Positions 8,790 through 17,629 are shown, counted from the first letter of the stretch. The stretch: 64,000 nucleotides of DNA from Deltaproteobacteria bacterium (GCA_018434685.1 JAHDOV010000014.1:62001-126000); one strand, 5' to 3'. Notes: generated by a model not told the origin, from the letters alone. Translations and numbers: made by a program.

Positions 8790-8818
8790 ATACAACGATA
8801 AATCGATAGATTTGTCAA
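8790..8818 (-). promoter_or_regulatory. Candidate sigma-70 promoter of the ior leader
   Basis: On the minus strand a consensus -35 TTGACA (8818-8813) is followed after 17 bp by TTGTAT (8795-8790), a poor -10 element. With this arrangement the transcript would start near 8783, about 10 nt before the 12-residue leader frame. The -35 is convincing; the -10 is not. Confidence 0.45.
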
Positions 8819-8857
8819 ATGAAAAATAACAAGGATATCAAAGAGCTACTGGCGGCG

Positions 8858-8899
8858 GTTTCTTCTGGAAGAAACATATTAATTATTGGGATGTTTCTT
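8858..8899. repeat. Overlapping inverted repeats in the ior/pilZ divergent region
   Basis: GTTTCTT (8858-8864) is inverted-repeated as AAGAAAC (8869-8875) around CTGG. The second arm, as AAGAAACAT (8869-8877), is again inverted-repeated as ATGTTTCTT (8891-8899). The three half-sites sit 40-80 bp upstream of the ior promoter candidate. They could be an operator or two alternative hairpins. Nothing else is evident in the 325 bp between the leader frame and the PilZ gene except the promoter candidates. Confidence 0.5.
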
Positions 8900-8981
8900 T
8901 CAATAGTTGCACAAACATCGGTTTTGCAGGCGCCAGGGTGTGATCCGCAAAGCTCCCTGAGCTCATGACTCGACGCATCTA

Positions 8982-9010
8982 TTGACTTGTCGCCTCCGGC
9001 GCAATACTAT
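8982..9010 (+). promoter_or_regulatory. Candidate sigma-70 promoter for the PilZ gene
   Basis: TTGACT (8982-8987) and TACTAT (9005-9010) are separated by 17 bp, about 90 bp before the PilZ start. Confidence 0.5.
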
Positions 9011-9098
9011 TTTAATCAGTCAGGCTGGTATGAAATGAAATCGGGTCCAGGGTAGAGTGCCGCTGCTTCAGTCAGGCTATGCCGGAAGGGGGTATGGG

Positions 9099-9596
9099 AT
9101 GGCCGAATCTCCAGACCAGAGGAAGCACCCTCGGAAGAGCTGCCGGATCCCGCTCAAATTTGCCCGGGAACAATCGGATATCTATGGTGATGCCCTGGTT
9201 CGCAACATAAGTGAACACGGAATCTATGTGGAGGCCCATGAGGAACTTCGAGCCGGTGCAGGCATCCGGATCAGGCTGATGAGCACGCCTGCCCCGGGCC
9301 CTGCAAATCTGTCGGGGCGGGAGAACGTTGCCACCATAATCTGGTGTACCAGGATAGAAACCGACCACGGCCATTTCTATGGTGCGGGCATGAGACTCGG
9401 GGGAACGTCCCTGAACGATCGCGCCGGTGCAGCACCTGACGGCGAATACCACTGCGCCTTGTGCGGAAAGAAGATGACCGGGGCCGAGGTAAATAGTATC
9501 GAAGGGTGCCAGAGCCTGTGCAACATATGCCGTGATTACCTCAACGATTTCCCTCAATCTCTCAGGAAGTGGTTCATCGAGCGGTTCCTGTGCTGA
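9099..9596 (+). CDS. PilZ-domain protein with C-terminal cysteine zinc-ribbon-like tail
   Basis: The N-terminal ~110 residues form a PilZ domain, the family that binds cyclic di-GMP. It has the basic motif in QRKHPRKSCRIPLKF and the second motif NISEHGIYVEA (NxSxxG). The C-terminal ~45 residues carry CALCGKK and CNICRDY plus other Cys, a likely zinc site. The start at 9099 follows GGAAGGGGG with 7 bp spacing; an upstream GTG at 9057 has no such site. It stands alone, divergent from the ior operon and convergent with the DHH gene. The partner and process are unknown. Confidence 0.8.
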   Translation: MAESPDQRKHPRKSCRIPLKFAREQSDIYGDALVRNISEHGIYVEAHEELRAGAGIRIRLMSTPAPGPANLSGRENVATIIWCTRIETDHGHFYGAGMRLGGTSLNDRAGAAPDGEYHCALCGKKMTGAEVNSIEGCQSLCNICRDYLNDFPQSLRKWFIERFLC

Positions 9597-9668
9597 GGCC
9601 TCCGGCCTCTCTCTCGGAGAGTACAGCTGCAGGCCGGGGTGGCCCCTCAGGAAGGTCTTCCCCGGGGA

Positions 9669-10691
9669 TCAGGCGGACAGGCTGTTCAGCGGTTTGGGCT
9701 TTTCTGCCTCCACGCCGACGATCTTCAGGAAGCGTTCGATGATTTTCTGCGCCTTTGCCTGGCGTTCCTCCGGGGAAAGGCCCGTCAGATTGACCCTTCC
9801 GCCGGCAGCCTTCTCGTGGCCGCCCCCGGTTCCGAATCCCCGCATGATCTTCAGTGCGACCTTTCCGGCCCACCATCCGCGACGGGAGGTCCGCACCGAC
9901 ACGATGAGTTCGTCCTTGTATTCCCCCATGCAGAGCGTCCAGCGGATGTTCTCCATCCTGAGCAGAAAATCGGCCATTTCGGCGGCGATATCGGGGTTGT
10001 TGAGCCTGCCCATCTGGGATATGACCACGTCCTTGTACTGCACAGCCTTGCCGATGGCATCGGCAAATTTCAGGTAGTATGATTTGGGCACCTCTGGTTT
10101 TTCAATGGCGGCCAGGGTCTTGGGCGCGATCCTGGGGAAGAGATAGGTGAAGGCATCCAGGTCGGCATGGATGGAAGACCGCAGCAGTCCGTTCGTGTCG
10201 GTCTTGAGCCCGTAGAAGAGCGCTGTGGCTATGTTCTTGTCGATCTGGAGATCCAGTTCGCGGATATATTCCGTCATGATGGTGGAGGTGCTGCCGTACT
10301 CGGGCCGGACATCGTAGAACGGACACTTGAGGGTATTGTTCCTGAGCGGATGGTGGTCGATGACCACGTGAGGTGTGACCAACTCCGGCATGGAGTTGTT
10401 GCCCGTGCTTGGCTGGGTGTCTATCAGGCTGATCACGGAAAAGTCGCGAAAATCGATCTCCTTTACGTGGATCATCTCGATCTTGAGCCGCCTGGTGAGC
10501 TGTCTGTTTTCCGCCCGCCCGATCATGCCGCCGTAGCAGATGACCACCTTGCTCTTCAGGGTCTGGTGCAGGATGCTCTTGAAGGCAGCGGCCGATGCAA
10601 TGGTGTCGGGGTCCGGGTTGTTGTGGCACATCGCCAGGATGCGGCGTTTGTGACCAATGTAGGAAATCAGCTCATGTGCCGGATTATCCAT
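9669..10691 (-). CDS. DHH/DHHA1 phosphoesterase (NrnA/RecJ-like)
   Basis: This 340-residue protein has DHH-family motifs: HNNPDPDTIAS near the N-terminus, the IDTQPS segment, VIDHHPL, and the DHHA1 substrate loop GTGGGHEKAAGG near the C-terminus. Relatives are nano-RNases/pAp phosphatases (NrnA), cyclic-dinucleotide phosphodiesterases or RecJ-like nucleases. The start at 10691 follows CAGGAG with 6 bp spacing. The annotation cannot go beyond the family. Residual nanoRNA or c-di-nucleotide turnover would fit next to a PilZ gene, but that is only inference. Confidence 0.85.
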   Translation of the reverse strand: MDNPAHELISYIGHKRRILAMCHNNPDPDTIASAAAFKSILHQTLKSKVVICYGGMIGRAENRQLTRRLKIEMIHVKEIDFRDFSVISLIDTQPSTGNNSMPELVTPHVVIDHHPLRNNTLKCPFYDVRPEYGSTSTIMTEYIRELDLQIDKNIATALFYGLKTDTNGLLRSSIHADLDAFTYLFPRIAPKTLAAIEKPEVPKSYYLKFADAIGKAVQYKDVVISQMGRLNNPDIAAEMADFLLRMENIRWTLCMGEYKDELIVSVRTSRRGWWAGKVALKIMRGFGTGGGHEKAAGGRVNLTGLSPEERQAKAQKIIERFLKIVGVEAEKPKPLNSLSA

Positions 10692-11075
10692 GGAATGCTC
10701 CTGCCCGGAAAGAGGTTCCCCCACCCAGGGCCGCACACACCGGTTCACCGGGAGTGACTGAGAGTGGAATCTCATTTTTTATCAGGTAAAAGAATCGTAA
10801 CGTGGTATTCATCCTCGCCCCTGTACAACCCTTCGTGATGCAGGAGGTGTAAATTTCAGTGATGACCATACGTCAAATATCCAGTACTATAAGTAATAAT
10901 ATTTTTTCAGTAAATATGCAAATGTTCTGGAGGGACAGAGGTCCTGGCAATGGCTGCTCGAAAGGGACGATGTCCCTGATCGTGCGCCTGTATGAGGAGC
11001 CGATTGTAAACGGGGGGGGGTGGATATTGATACAGTTCTTCCGCCCGTTATCCTATGAAAGGAGGTTGAGCACAG
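10692..11075. other. Intergenic region between the DHH gene and corA
   Basis: No gene is supported in these 384 bp. It holds an AT-rich stretch (about 10870-10920), a hairpin GGAC-AGAG-GTCC (10933-10944), a hairpin GGGAC-GAT-GTCCC (10964-10976), and a run of nine G (11012-11020). A magnesium riboswitch ahead of corA was looked for and could not be recognised. Confidence 0.5.
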
Positions 11076-12140
11076 ATGAAGCGATTCGTGAAAAAGCTCT
11101 CGGTAAAGGCAGGAATGCCGCCCGGAGCCCTCGTGCATATCGGGGAGAAGAAGCTCGAAGAGGCGAAGATATCGGTTATTGATTTCGATGAGGCCAGTTT
11201 TCAGGAACTCCAGGTGGCAACTGTCGAAGAGTGCTTCCCGTTCAAGGACAAGCCCTCGATTACCTGGATAAACATAGATGGCCTCCATGACACCGGGATC
11301 ATCGCCAGGATCGGAAACCATTTCGGCTTCCATCCGCTCCTGGTGGAGGATATTCTCAACACCGGAGGCAGACCCAAGATCGAGGATTTCGGAGAGTATG
11401 TCTTTGTCGTCCTGAAGATGCTCTATCAGGAAGAAGATGGAGGCGAGATACTCTCCGAACAGATCAGCCTGATCTTCGGGGGAAACTATGTGATCTCGTT
11501 TCAGGAAAGCGAGGGGGATGTCTTCAATCCCATACGGAACAGGATCAGGAACGGCAAGGGCAAGGTCAGGAAAGAGACCGCCGACTACCTCGCCTACCTC
11601 ATGATCGATGCCATCGTCGACAATTACTTCAGCGTGCTCGAAAACGTCGGAGACTACATAGACGATACCGAAGAAGTCCTGCTGGCCAAGCCCGATGCCG
11701 AGACGCTCCAGACCATTCATTCCCTGAAAAACGACATGCTCTTTCTGCGCAAGTCCATATGGCCCCTGCGGGAGATCATCAATTTTCTCGAGCGGGGCGA
11801 ATCACCCCTCATCCGGGAGACCACCAGGATCTATTTCCGGGACATCTACGACCATACCATCCAGGTGATGGACACGCTGGACACCTTCAGGGATATCATC
11901 TCGGGCATGCTCGACACGTATCTGTCCAGCATGAGCAACCGCATGAACGAGGTGATGAAGGTGCTCACCATATTCGCCTCCATATTCATTCCGCTCACCT
12001 TCATGGCAGGGGTGTATGGAATGAACTTCGAATATATGCCGGAGCTCAAGTGGCACTGGGCATATCCTGCGCTCTGGGTGCTCATGCTGACCGTGGCTTT
12101 GAGCCTGGTGAGGGCCTTCAAGCGGAAGAAATGGTTCTGA
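11076..12140 (+). CDS. corA: Magnesium/cobalt transporter CorA
   Basis: This 354-residue divalent-cation channel has a large N-terminal cytoplasmic domain and two C-terminal membrane helices. The signature YGMNFEYMPE (GMN motif) lies between the helices, followed by a basic tail KRKKWF as usual for CorA. It forms an inner-membrane pentamer admitting Mg2+ or Co2+. AAAGGAGGTTG precedes the ATG by 8 bp. An mscS gene follows after ~170 bp with its own candidate promoter. Confidence 0.95.
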   Translation: MKRFVKKLSVKAGMPPGALVHIGEKKLEEAKISVIDFDEASFQELQVATVEECFPFKDKPSITWINIDGLHDTGIIARIGNHFGFHPLLVEDILNTGGRPKIEDFGEYVFVVLKMLYQEEDGGEILSEQISLIFGGNYVISFQESEGDVFNPIRNRIRNGKGKVRKETADYLAYLMIDAIVDNYFSVLENVGDYIDDTEEVLLAKPDAETLQTIHSLKNDMLFLRKSIWPLREIINFLERGESPLIRETTRIYFRDIYDHTIQVMDTLDTFRDIISGMLDTYLSSMSNRMNEVMKVLTIFASIFIPLTFMAGVYGMNFEYMPELKWHWAYPALWVLMLTVALSLVRAFKRKKWF

Positions 12141-12227
12141 GAGGTCTCCGGAAACAGGCTGGGCACGGCAGAAAACAGCTCAAGCCTTGGTCTGCCGGTG
12201 ATTTGTTCATGTGCAGGGTTGAGCGGA

Positions 12228-12256
12228 TTGACCAAGGTCAGTGACATAGTTATTGT
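12228..12256 (+). promoter_or_regulatory. Candidate sigma-70 promoter for mscS
   Basis: TTGACC (12228-12233) and TATTGT (12251-12256) are 17 bp apart, about 55 bp upstream of the mscS start. The sequence between the promoter and the gene also contains the palindrome ATCAATTGAT. Confidence 0.4.
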
Positions 12257-12312
12257 TTTAGGGGGGGTGATCAATTGATCTGTACATGCCCTGATCCGGA
12301 AAGGGGAGGTCT

Positions 12313-13206
12313 ATGACGATCGAGTCGATACTTGGCATGATTCACAAGATATTGAACATGCGGCTGTTCACCATTACCCAGACCGATATCACGCTGTCGG
12401 TGCTCATCGTATTCTTTGTCCTGTTCTTCGCGGTCCTCATCTTCTCACGGTTCATTGCGCGGCGGGCAGTCCAGAAAATCCTGTCCCGTGCCCATATCGA
12501 TGAGGGATTGCAGTATACCTTCCAGCGGATCACGGAGTATACCCTCATCCTCATTGGCGCCATCATTGTCTTTCAGTTCATCGGCATCAACCTGAGCGGG
12601 CTGGCGGTCATATTCGGCCTGTTGTCCGTGGGGATCGGCTTTGGCCTGCAGAATATCACGTCAAACTTTATCTCCGGGTTGATCCTGCTCCTGGAGCGTC
12701 CCATAAAGATCGGAGACCGCGTCCGTGTCGGCGGTATCGAAGGCGATGTGCTGGAAATAAATATCCGTTCCACCACGGTGAGGTCTCTGGACAACATCTC
12801 CATTATAGTCCCGAACTCGGAATTCATCATCTCCCAGGTAATCAATCTCTCCCACGGCGATCTGAAGCTGCGCATGGATATCGATGTGGGCGTCTCGTAC
12901 GATTCGGACCTGGATAGGGTGCTGCTCTCGCTCAGGGAGGTTGCACAGGAAAACCCCGAGATCCTGAAGGATCCTAAGCCTCTCGTGCATCTGACGGAGT
13001 TTGCGGATTCCGCGTGGAACATGAAACTGCGGGTCTGGATCGAGAATCCCAAGCGGCACCAGATAGTGCGGTCGGACATCAATTGTGCCATCGTGAGGAA
13101 ATTCCGCGAACAGGGTATCGTGATCGCCTATCCCCAGAGAGATCTGCACGTGTGTTCGTCTGTGCCGCTTCCCCTGATCGTGCAGGATGAACGTGCCCGG
13201 GACTAG
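12313..13206 (+). CDS. mscS: Small-conductance mechanosensitive channel (MscS family)
   Basis: The 297-residue protein has three hydrophobic segments (about residues 20-50, 65-85, 88-115). The third is the Gly/Ala-rich pore helix region VGIGFGLQNITSNFISGLILLLERP, followed by the beta domain GDRVRVGGIEGDVLEI and a C-terminal alpha/beta domain. It would open under hypo-osmotic membrane tension to release solutes. GGGGAGGTCT precedes the ATG. Confidence 0.93.
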   Translation: MTIESILGMIHKILNMRLFTITQTDITLSVLIVFFVLFFAVLIFSRFIARRAVQKILSRAHIDEGLQYTFQRITEYTLILIGAIIVFQFIGINLSGLAVIFGLLSVGIGFGLQNITSNFISGLILLLERPIKIGDRVRVGGIEGDVLEINIRSTTVRSLDNISIIVPNSEFIISQVINLSHGDLKLRMDIDVGVSYDSDLDRVLLSLREVAQENPEILKDPKPLVHLTEFADSAWNMKLRVWIENPKRHQIVRSDINCAIVRKFREQGIVIAYPQRDLHVCSSVPLPLIVQDERARD

Positions 13207-13434
13207 CGGCTCGTTGGCGGCACAGGCAGGGCCGATAGAATCTTCCCGGAACCGGTACGGGCCCGTAAGCAGGCGGGCGTTGTGACCGCGGAACAGTTGA
13301 TTTTTCCGGTCCCTGAGACTAGGGTTGAACACACAGGGCCCCACGGAGAAGACATGACGACCCGTGGGTGCTCCCCGGTGAACAGGCACTGCCGGAACAC
13401 CTTGCCGCACTGAAAAAGGGGGATCTCGCCGCTC

Positions 13435-14415
13435 ATGATGGATGTACTGCTGTTGATTCTCGGCTTGGCCATGCTGGTCGGTGGAGGAGACCTGCTCGTG
13501 CGCGGGGCCTCCGCCCTTGCACGGAACCTCGGGATATCGTCGCTCGTTATCGGCCTGACCGTGGTCGCATTCGGCACCAGCGCGCCGGAGCTCGCGGTCA
13601 ATACCGCTGCCGCCCTGAAGGGAAGCGGCGACATCTCATTCGGTAATATCATCGGGTCGAACATAGCCAATATCGGGCTCATCATCGGCTGCGCCGCCCT
13701 GCTGCGCCCCCTGGAGGTCCATGGTTCGGTTATCGCCCGGGAGATCCCCATGATGCTCCTGGCAACGGGAGCGGTCATCGTCATGGGCGTCGATTCGATC
13801 CTGCGGGGTTCTGCCGATCTGTTCGACAGGTCGGATGCATTGATCATGCTCCTGTTCTTCGGGGTGTTCCTCTACTACACGATCAGCTCTGTGCTCAGCA
13901 CGCGGGTTGCGGACACCTTTGTCGACCAGAGCCGGGAGGCCGGCGAGGCGGAACAGAGAAGATCCACCCTGATGAGCCTCATCATCACCGCTTGTGGCCT
14001 CGGACTGCTCGTCTTCGGCGGAAACATCACGGTTTCCGCTGCCGTGAACATAGCCCGAATGCTCCACGTTTCCGAGGCGGTGATCGGCCTCGTGCTCGTT
14101 GCCGTGGGTACCAGCCTTCCCGAACTGACTACCTCGGTCATGGCATCGCTCAAGGGGCAGAGCGACCTTGCCATCGGCAATGTGGTGGGTTCGAACATCT
14201 TCAACCTGCTCTTCATCATGGGTATCACGGCAGCCATCAGGCCCGTGGCCATTCCGAAAGGGGGCTGGCCGGATCTGACCATGATGCTGCTGCTCTCGGT
14301 CATCCTGCTCCCCTTCTCCATCAGCGGGAACCGGAAGATATCCCGGAGAGAGGGCGTGGTTCTCCTGGTGCTCTACTGCAGCTATCTGGCATGGCGTGCG
14401 TTTTCTATGAACTAG
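13435..14415 (+). CDS. Calcium/sodium antiporter (CaCA family, YrbG-like)
   Basis: The 326-residue membrane protein consists of two homologous halves carrying the alpha-repeat motifs GLTVVAFGTSAPEL (about residue 40) and GLVLVAVGTSLPEL (about residue 220), each followed by GNxxGSNI. These residues bind Ca2+/Na+ in the exchanger family. Ten membrane segments are expected. Two ATG codons start the frame with only a weak purine stretch before them. The 228 bp between mscS and this gene show no other gene. The MFS gene converges from the other side, 13 bp away. Confidence 0.92.
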   Translation: MMDVLLLILGLAMLVGGGDLLVRGASALARNLGISSLVIGLTVVAFGTSAPELAVNTAAALKGSGDISFGNIIGSNIANIGLIIGCAALLRPLEVHGSVIAREIPMMLLATGAVIVMGVDSILRGSADLFDRSDALIMLLFFGVFLYYTISSVLSTRVADTFVDQSREAGEAEQRRSTLMSLIITACGLGLLVFGGNITVSAAVNIARMLHVSEAVIGLVLVAVGTSLPELTTSVMASLKGQSDLAIGNVVGSNIFNLLFIMGITAAIRPVAIPKGGWPDLTMMLLLSVILLPFSISGNRKISRREGVVLLVLYCSYLAWRAFSMN

Positions 14416-14428
14416 ACCGCGAGGTCTT

Positions 14429-15712
14429 TTATGGGGTAGTTCTCATATACATTCCCTCGGAATCATTCTCATGTTTGATAGCAGGAGTCCCTCCATGTTC
14501 GCGAAAAGAGGAGATCGTGAGCATTTCAGGGCAGGTCCCGTCTTCCCTAGCCCCAGGTGTGCTCCGGAAAGCGAAGAAGGTTGCCCCGGCAATTCCCAGA
14601 AGCCCTGCTGCCCAGAAAACACTGTTCAGGCCGAAGGTATCCATGAGCATTCCTGCCAGCAGAGGTCCGATGAAGAACCCGATGTTCATGATGGTGTGAA
14701 AGATTCCCATAGTGAAACCGAGGCCATGATATCTGCCCTCTTCCACGAGGATCGCAGAGCTTGCCGGCAACGAAAGGGTGGTGAAGCTGGCGAGGAAGAT
14801 GCTCAGGAGAATCAGCTGCCCCATACTTTCTGCCAGGGGTAGCAGGAGAGTAAGAAGCCCGCTCATGATGCCGCCTGCGATCACAAGGGTGCGCCGGTTA
14901 GAGAGGTCCGCAAGTTTCCCGAACGGATGGAGCAGTAACGCGGTGGTAATGGAGCCAGAGGCGACGCCGATTCCGATTACGAGATATCCGCAGTGGAGAT
15001 TTGAGTCGATGAACAGAGGGAGGAAGATGGGCATGATGGCGATGCCGAATGACCGAGTAAAGATTAGGAACAAGAGACCCTGAAGGGTGTGGTTTGCAGA
15101 TATGTTTTCGCAGCGTTTATGAGGCCGTGCCTGGCTGGACGGAAGCCGGTCATTTCGATCAACGATAAACAGGGCGGCAAGGAGGGCACAGAAGCAGAGT
15201 AGCATCAGGAAAAGGAACATGCCGCGGTAGCCAAGCCGGTCAGCAATAAGGCCTCCGAGCAGGGGCCCAATGCCGAGGGCTGCGTAGAAAGAAACGTCAA
15301 AGCTACCCATAAAAGATCCGACATGGTTTTCAGTAGAGATGTCTCCAACAAATGCCTGGGCAATAGGGCGGACCATTGCGGTAGCGATTCCCTGGAGAAA
15401 GCGCAGGGCAATGATGATAGCGAGGTTCTGGGGAAGAAGGACAAAGAAGAATGCAATCAGACAATGCATGACCAAGCCTGCGAGGATGAATACCCTTCTG
15501 CTCCTGAAGTCAGACCATCTTCCCAGAAGCGGGGTGAAAAGCATCTTGGCCAGGGAGAAACCGGAGAAGACGAGCGCGATCATGAGCCCTTGCCCGGTCA
15601 GGCCCTTTACATAGACCGGAAAGAAGGGGTTTACCAGTGAAAACCCGAGCGTCACGGTGAATACGACCGTGAACAGGGCGATGAATGAATGTCTTTTCTG
15701 CTGTTCGGTCAT
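14429..15712 (-). CDS. Major facilitator superfamily transporter
   Basis: This 427-residue protein has about 12 hydrophobic segments in two halves, with the loop-2 signature LGRWSDFRSRRVFILAG and the matching second-half loop GKLADLSNRRTLVIAGG. Relatives are drug or small-solute effluxers; the substrate is unknown. The last ~40 residues are hydrophilic. Codon use and AT content look somewhat different from the neighbouring GC-rich genes, which may hint at later acquisition, but I have not measured it. The gene follows the FAD protein gene on the same strand, about 90 bp downstream, and may be cotranscribed. Confidence 0.88.
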   Translation of the reverse strand: MTEQQKRHSFIALFTVVFTVTLGFSLVNPFFPVYVKGLTGQGLMIALVFSGFSLAKMLFTPLLGRWSDFRSRRVFILAGLVMHCLIAFFFVLLPQNLAIIIALRFLQGIATAMVRPIAQAFVGDISTENHVGSFMGSFDVSFYAALGIGPLLGGLIADRLGYRGMFLFLMLLCFCALLAALFIVDRNDRLPSSQARPHKRCENISANHTLQGLLFLIFTRSFGIAIMPIFLPLFIDSNLHCGYLVIGIGVASGSITTALLLHPFGKLADLSNRRTLVIAGGIMSGLLTLLLPLAESMGQLILLSIFLASFTTLSLPASSAILVEEGRYHGLGFTMGIFHTIMNIGFFIGPLLAGMLMDTFGLNSVFWAAGLLGIAGATFFAFRSTPGAREDGTCPEMLTISSFREHGGTPAIKHENDSEGMYMRTTP

Positions 15713-15801
15713 TGTATAACCCCAGGAATGATTTCACGATTGAGGCATTCCGGAGAAGCGTCGGTAACCCGCTTCTCCGGTAGTACGGTGAATCCCTGCT
15801 G

Positions 15802-17307
15802 TTACTTTCCGATATACTTCAGTACATTCTTTCCAGCGATACGGCCCGAGTTGACAGCAAAGCCGAGTGTTCCGCCCGGGATCTTGAGGTCATAACTGTC
15901 GCCGTACATGCCTCCGGCGCAGTTACCCGTGGCATAGAGTCCCGGAATAGACTGATTGTCTTTGTTCACGGCCTCTGTCTTATAATTGATCTTGATCCCG
16001 CCGAGGGTTCCAAGTGTGGCAGGGAACAGTTTGATGGCATAGAATCTGGACTCCTTGACCGTCTGCAGGTACTTGGGGTCCTTTGCGAAGAGCTTGTCCC
16101 GGTATGTTGCGCACGAGGCATTATACTCGTCAATGGTTGCCTGCAGGTTTTTCGGGTTCACTTCTATTTTCTTTGCCAGATCTTCGATGGACTTACCGAT
16201 GAAGGCGTATCCCTTCTCTACTCCCCGAGCCAAGTCCTGGTCGATGTTGACAAGCTTCGTGGTTACCGGGACCATGACTCCGACACCCAGGTCGATTCCC
16301 TTTTCCATGAGGTATTTCTTGGTGTTCTCGTCAAAGATGCAGTACATGATCCGACCGCGCTGATTGGCAAGTGCATTGCCTGCCCAGGGCCACTGCAGTG
16401 CGAGAGCCTCGTCACAGAAACGTTCTCCGTCCTGATTGACCCATAGGTAGGGCTGCCGACCGGCTGCATTGAGATGCGAGGTTGTCGACTCTCCTGGTAC
16501 GCCAGGACGGTAGAGCTGCAAGACGTCTGCACCCTCGGCGGCGGCACCAACCTCCCAGGCCATCTTTATGCCCTCGCCAACCTTGTTGATGTTGCCTACT
16601 ATGACGAGCTCATCGCCGAACCCGCTGTATTCTTTCACCATCTCCTTGTTATTCGCAAATCCCCCGGTTGCTATGATGACTGCCTTGGACCGAATCTCCA
16701 AGGTGCCGCCTTCTTTGCTCTCGGCAATAATCCCGCGTACCGATCCTTTTTGGTCAGTGATAAGCTTCTTGCCGGAGGTGTTATACAAGAACACCACGCC
16801 CTTTTCCTTGGCATTTTTCTCGAGTGCGGCTACCATAGCCTTTCCTCTTCCATTGATAATATGCCATGCAGGAAGGCCGCCAGGATAGTTCGGAAGGAGT
16901 TCCTTGAATTCAACCCCCTGTTCCTTGAGCCACTCGATGGTCTCGGGCGATGTGTCCACAACATTTCTCACCAGTCGTGCATTTGCCCGCCAGTGGCTGT
17001 ATTCCATGATGGTTGTGAACATCTGATCCTTGGTTATCACGACATTTTTCTCCCTCTCCAGGGAACTTTCGGCAGCAAAGATACCTTCGGAAAAGGATGT
17101 TGTCCCCCCGGCAGAGGGCATTTTTTCCAACACCACAACCCTGGCTCCTCCCTGTGCTGCGGTCAATGCTGCAGCCAGTCCCGATCCGCCGGCACCGACA
17201 ACGACTACGTCGGTCTCAATGGTCTTTGCCGATGCCATGCCCGCTACCAGAACGAAGAGGCAAGCGACGGCCATAACGGTAACAATAGTTCTTCCAGTTC
17301 TTCTCAT
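15802..17307 (-). CDS. Exported fumarate-reductase-like FAD flavoprotein (flavocytochrome c / urocanate reductase flavin domain)
   Basis: A signal peptide (RRTGRTIVTVMAVACLFVLV, cleavage near ASA-KT) precedes a ~475-residue FAD_binding_2 domain with VVVGAGGSGLAAALTAA at its start and the capping domain. The catalytic-type segment GTLGGIKINYKT and the C-terminal GLYATGNCAGGMYGDSYDLKIPGGTLGFA are as in soluble fumarate reductases. The heme and FMN-attachment domains of flavocytochrome c or UrdA are absent, so the electron donor must be separate. The start at 17307 follows AAGGAGG by 6 bp. The adjacent divergent sigma-54 activator probably controls it. The acceptor (an enoate) is inferred. Confidence 0.85.
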   Translation of the reverse strand: MRRTGRTIVTVMAVACLFVLVAGMASAKTIETDVVVVGAGGSGLAAALTAAQGGARVVVLEKMPSAGGTTSFSEGIFAAESSLEREKNVVITKDQMFTTIMEYSHWRANARLVRNVVDTSPETIEWLKEQGVEFKELLPNYPGGLPAWHIINGRGKAMVAALEKNAKEKGVVFLYNTSGKKLITDQKGSVRGIIAESKEGGTLEIRSKAVIIATGGFANNKEMVKEYSGFGDELVIVGNINKVGEGIKMAWEVGAAAEGADVLQLYRPGVPGESTTSHLNAAGRQPYLWVNQDGERFCDEALALQWPWAGNALANQRGRIMYCIFDENTKKYLMEKGIDLGVGVMVPVTTKLVNIDQDLARGVEKGYAFIGKSIEDLAKKIEVNPKNLQATIDEYNASCATYRDKLFAKDPKYLQTVKESRFYAIKLFPATLGTLGGIKINYKTEAVNKDNQSIPGLYATGNCAGGMYGDSYDLKIPGGTLGFAVNSGRIAGKNVLKYIGK

Positions 17308-17343
17308 GTATTCCTCCTTTGGATGCATTATCTTGGTACCCTT

Positions 17344-17376
17344 GTCAGGCAAGCACGGAAAACCTGCATGCCTGAC
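17344..17376. repeat. Inverted repeat in the leader of the flavoprotein gene
   Basis: GTCAGGCA (17344-17351) and TGCCTGAC (17369-17376) are perfect inverted copies, with a further GCA/TGC pairing inside. The structure lies about 35 bp upstream of the start codon and would form a hairpin in its mRNA leader, or serve as an operator. Confidence 0.55.
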
Positions 17377-17404
17377 GAGATTCCTGATACGGTAATTCCT
17401 GCCG

Positions 17405-17422
17405 GGCACGAGTATTCGTGCC
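17405..17422. promoter_or_regulatory. Candidate operator palindrome between flavoprotein and sigma-54 activator genes
   Basis: GGCACGA (17405-17411) and TCGTGCC (17416-17422) form a perfect dyad around GTAT, centred about 105 bp upstream of the flavoprotein start. The size and position suit an upstream activator site for the divergently encoded Fis-type regulator. The left half resembles the -24 box of sigma-54 promoters, but the -12 element GC is not present. The AT-rich 17430-17630 stretch contains no other recognised gene. Confidence 0.5.
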
Positions 17423-17629
17423 TGTAGCCATAAACGCCCCGTGCGGGAACGATCATGCAGCGACTGTGTGTTCGAGATATGCTACAAATATGCCATGGAC
17501 TTAAAGACAGTAATAACAGTATGTTAGACAATAGATACGATAATAACTACCATATAGGGGAGATATAAAATGCTATATAATTCATTTTGACAGAAAACTA
17601 TCTAATATAGTATGTATTGGTGTATCGCT

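Noticed and set aside
9016-9078. Eleven-base direct repeat TCAGTCAGGCT (9016-9026 and 9068-9078)
   Set aside because: Too short and isolated to support a function; only two copies in the PilZ leader.
10776-11075. Possible magnesium riboswitch upstream of corA
   Set aside because: Hairpins exist, but the conserved M-box core could not be matched by eye; an Infernal scan would decide.
17405-17422. Sigma-54 promoter reading of GGCACGAGTATTCG
   Set aside because: The -24 half fits, but the invariant GC of the -12 element is CG at the required spacing; treated as an operator dyad instead.
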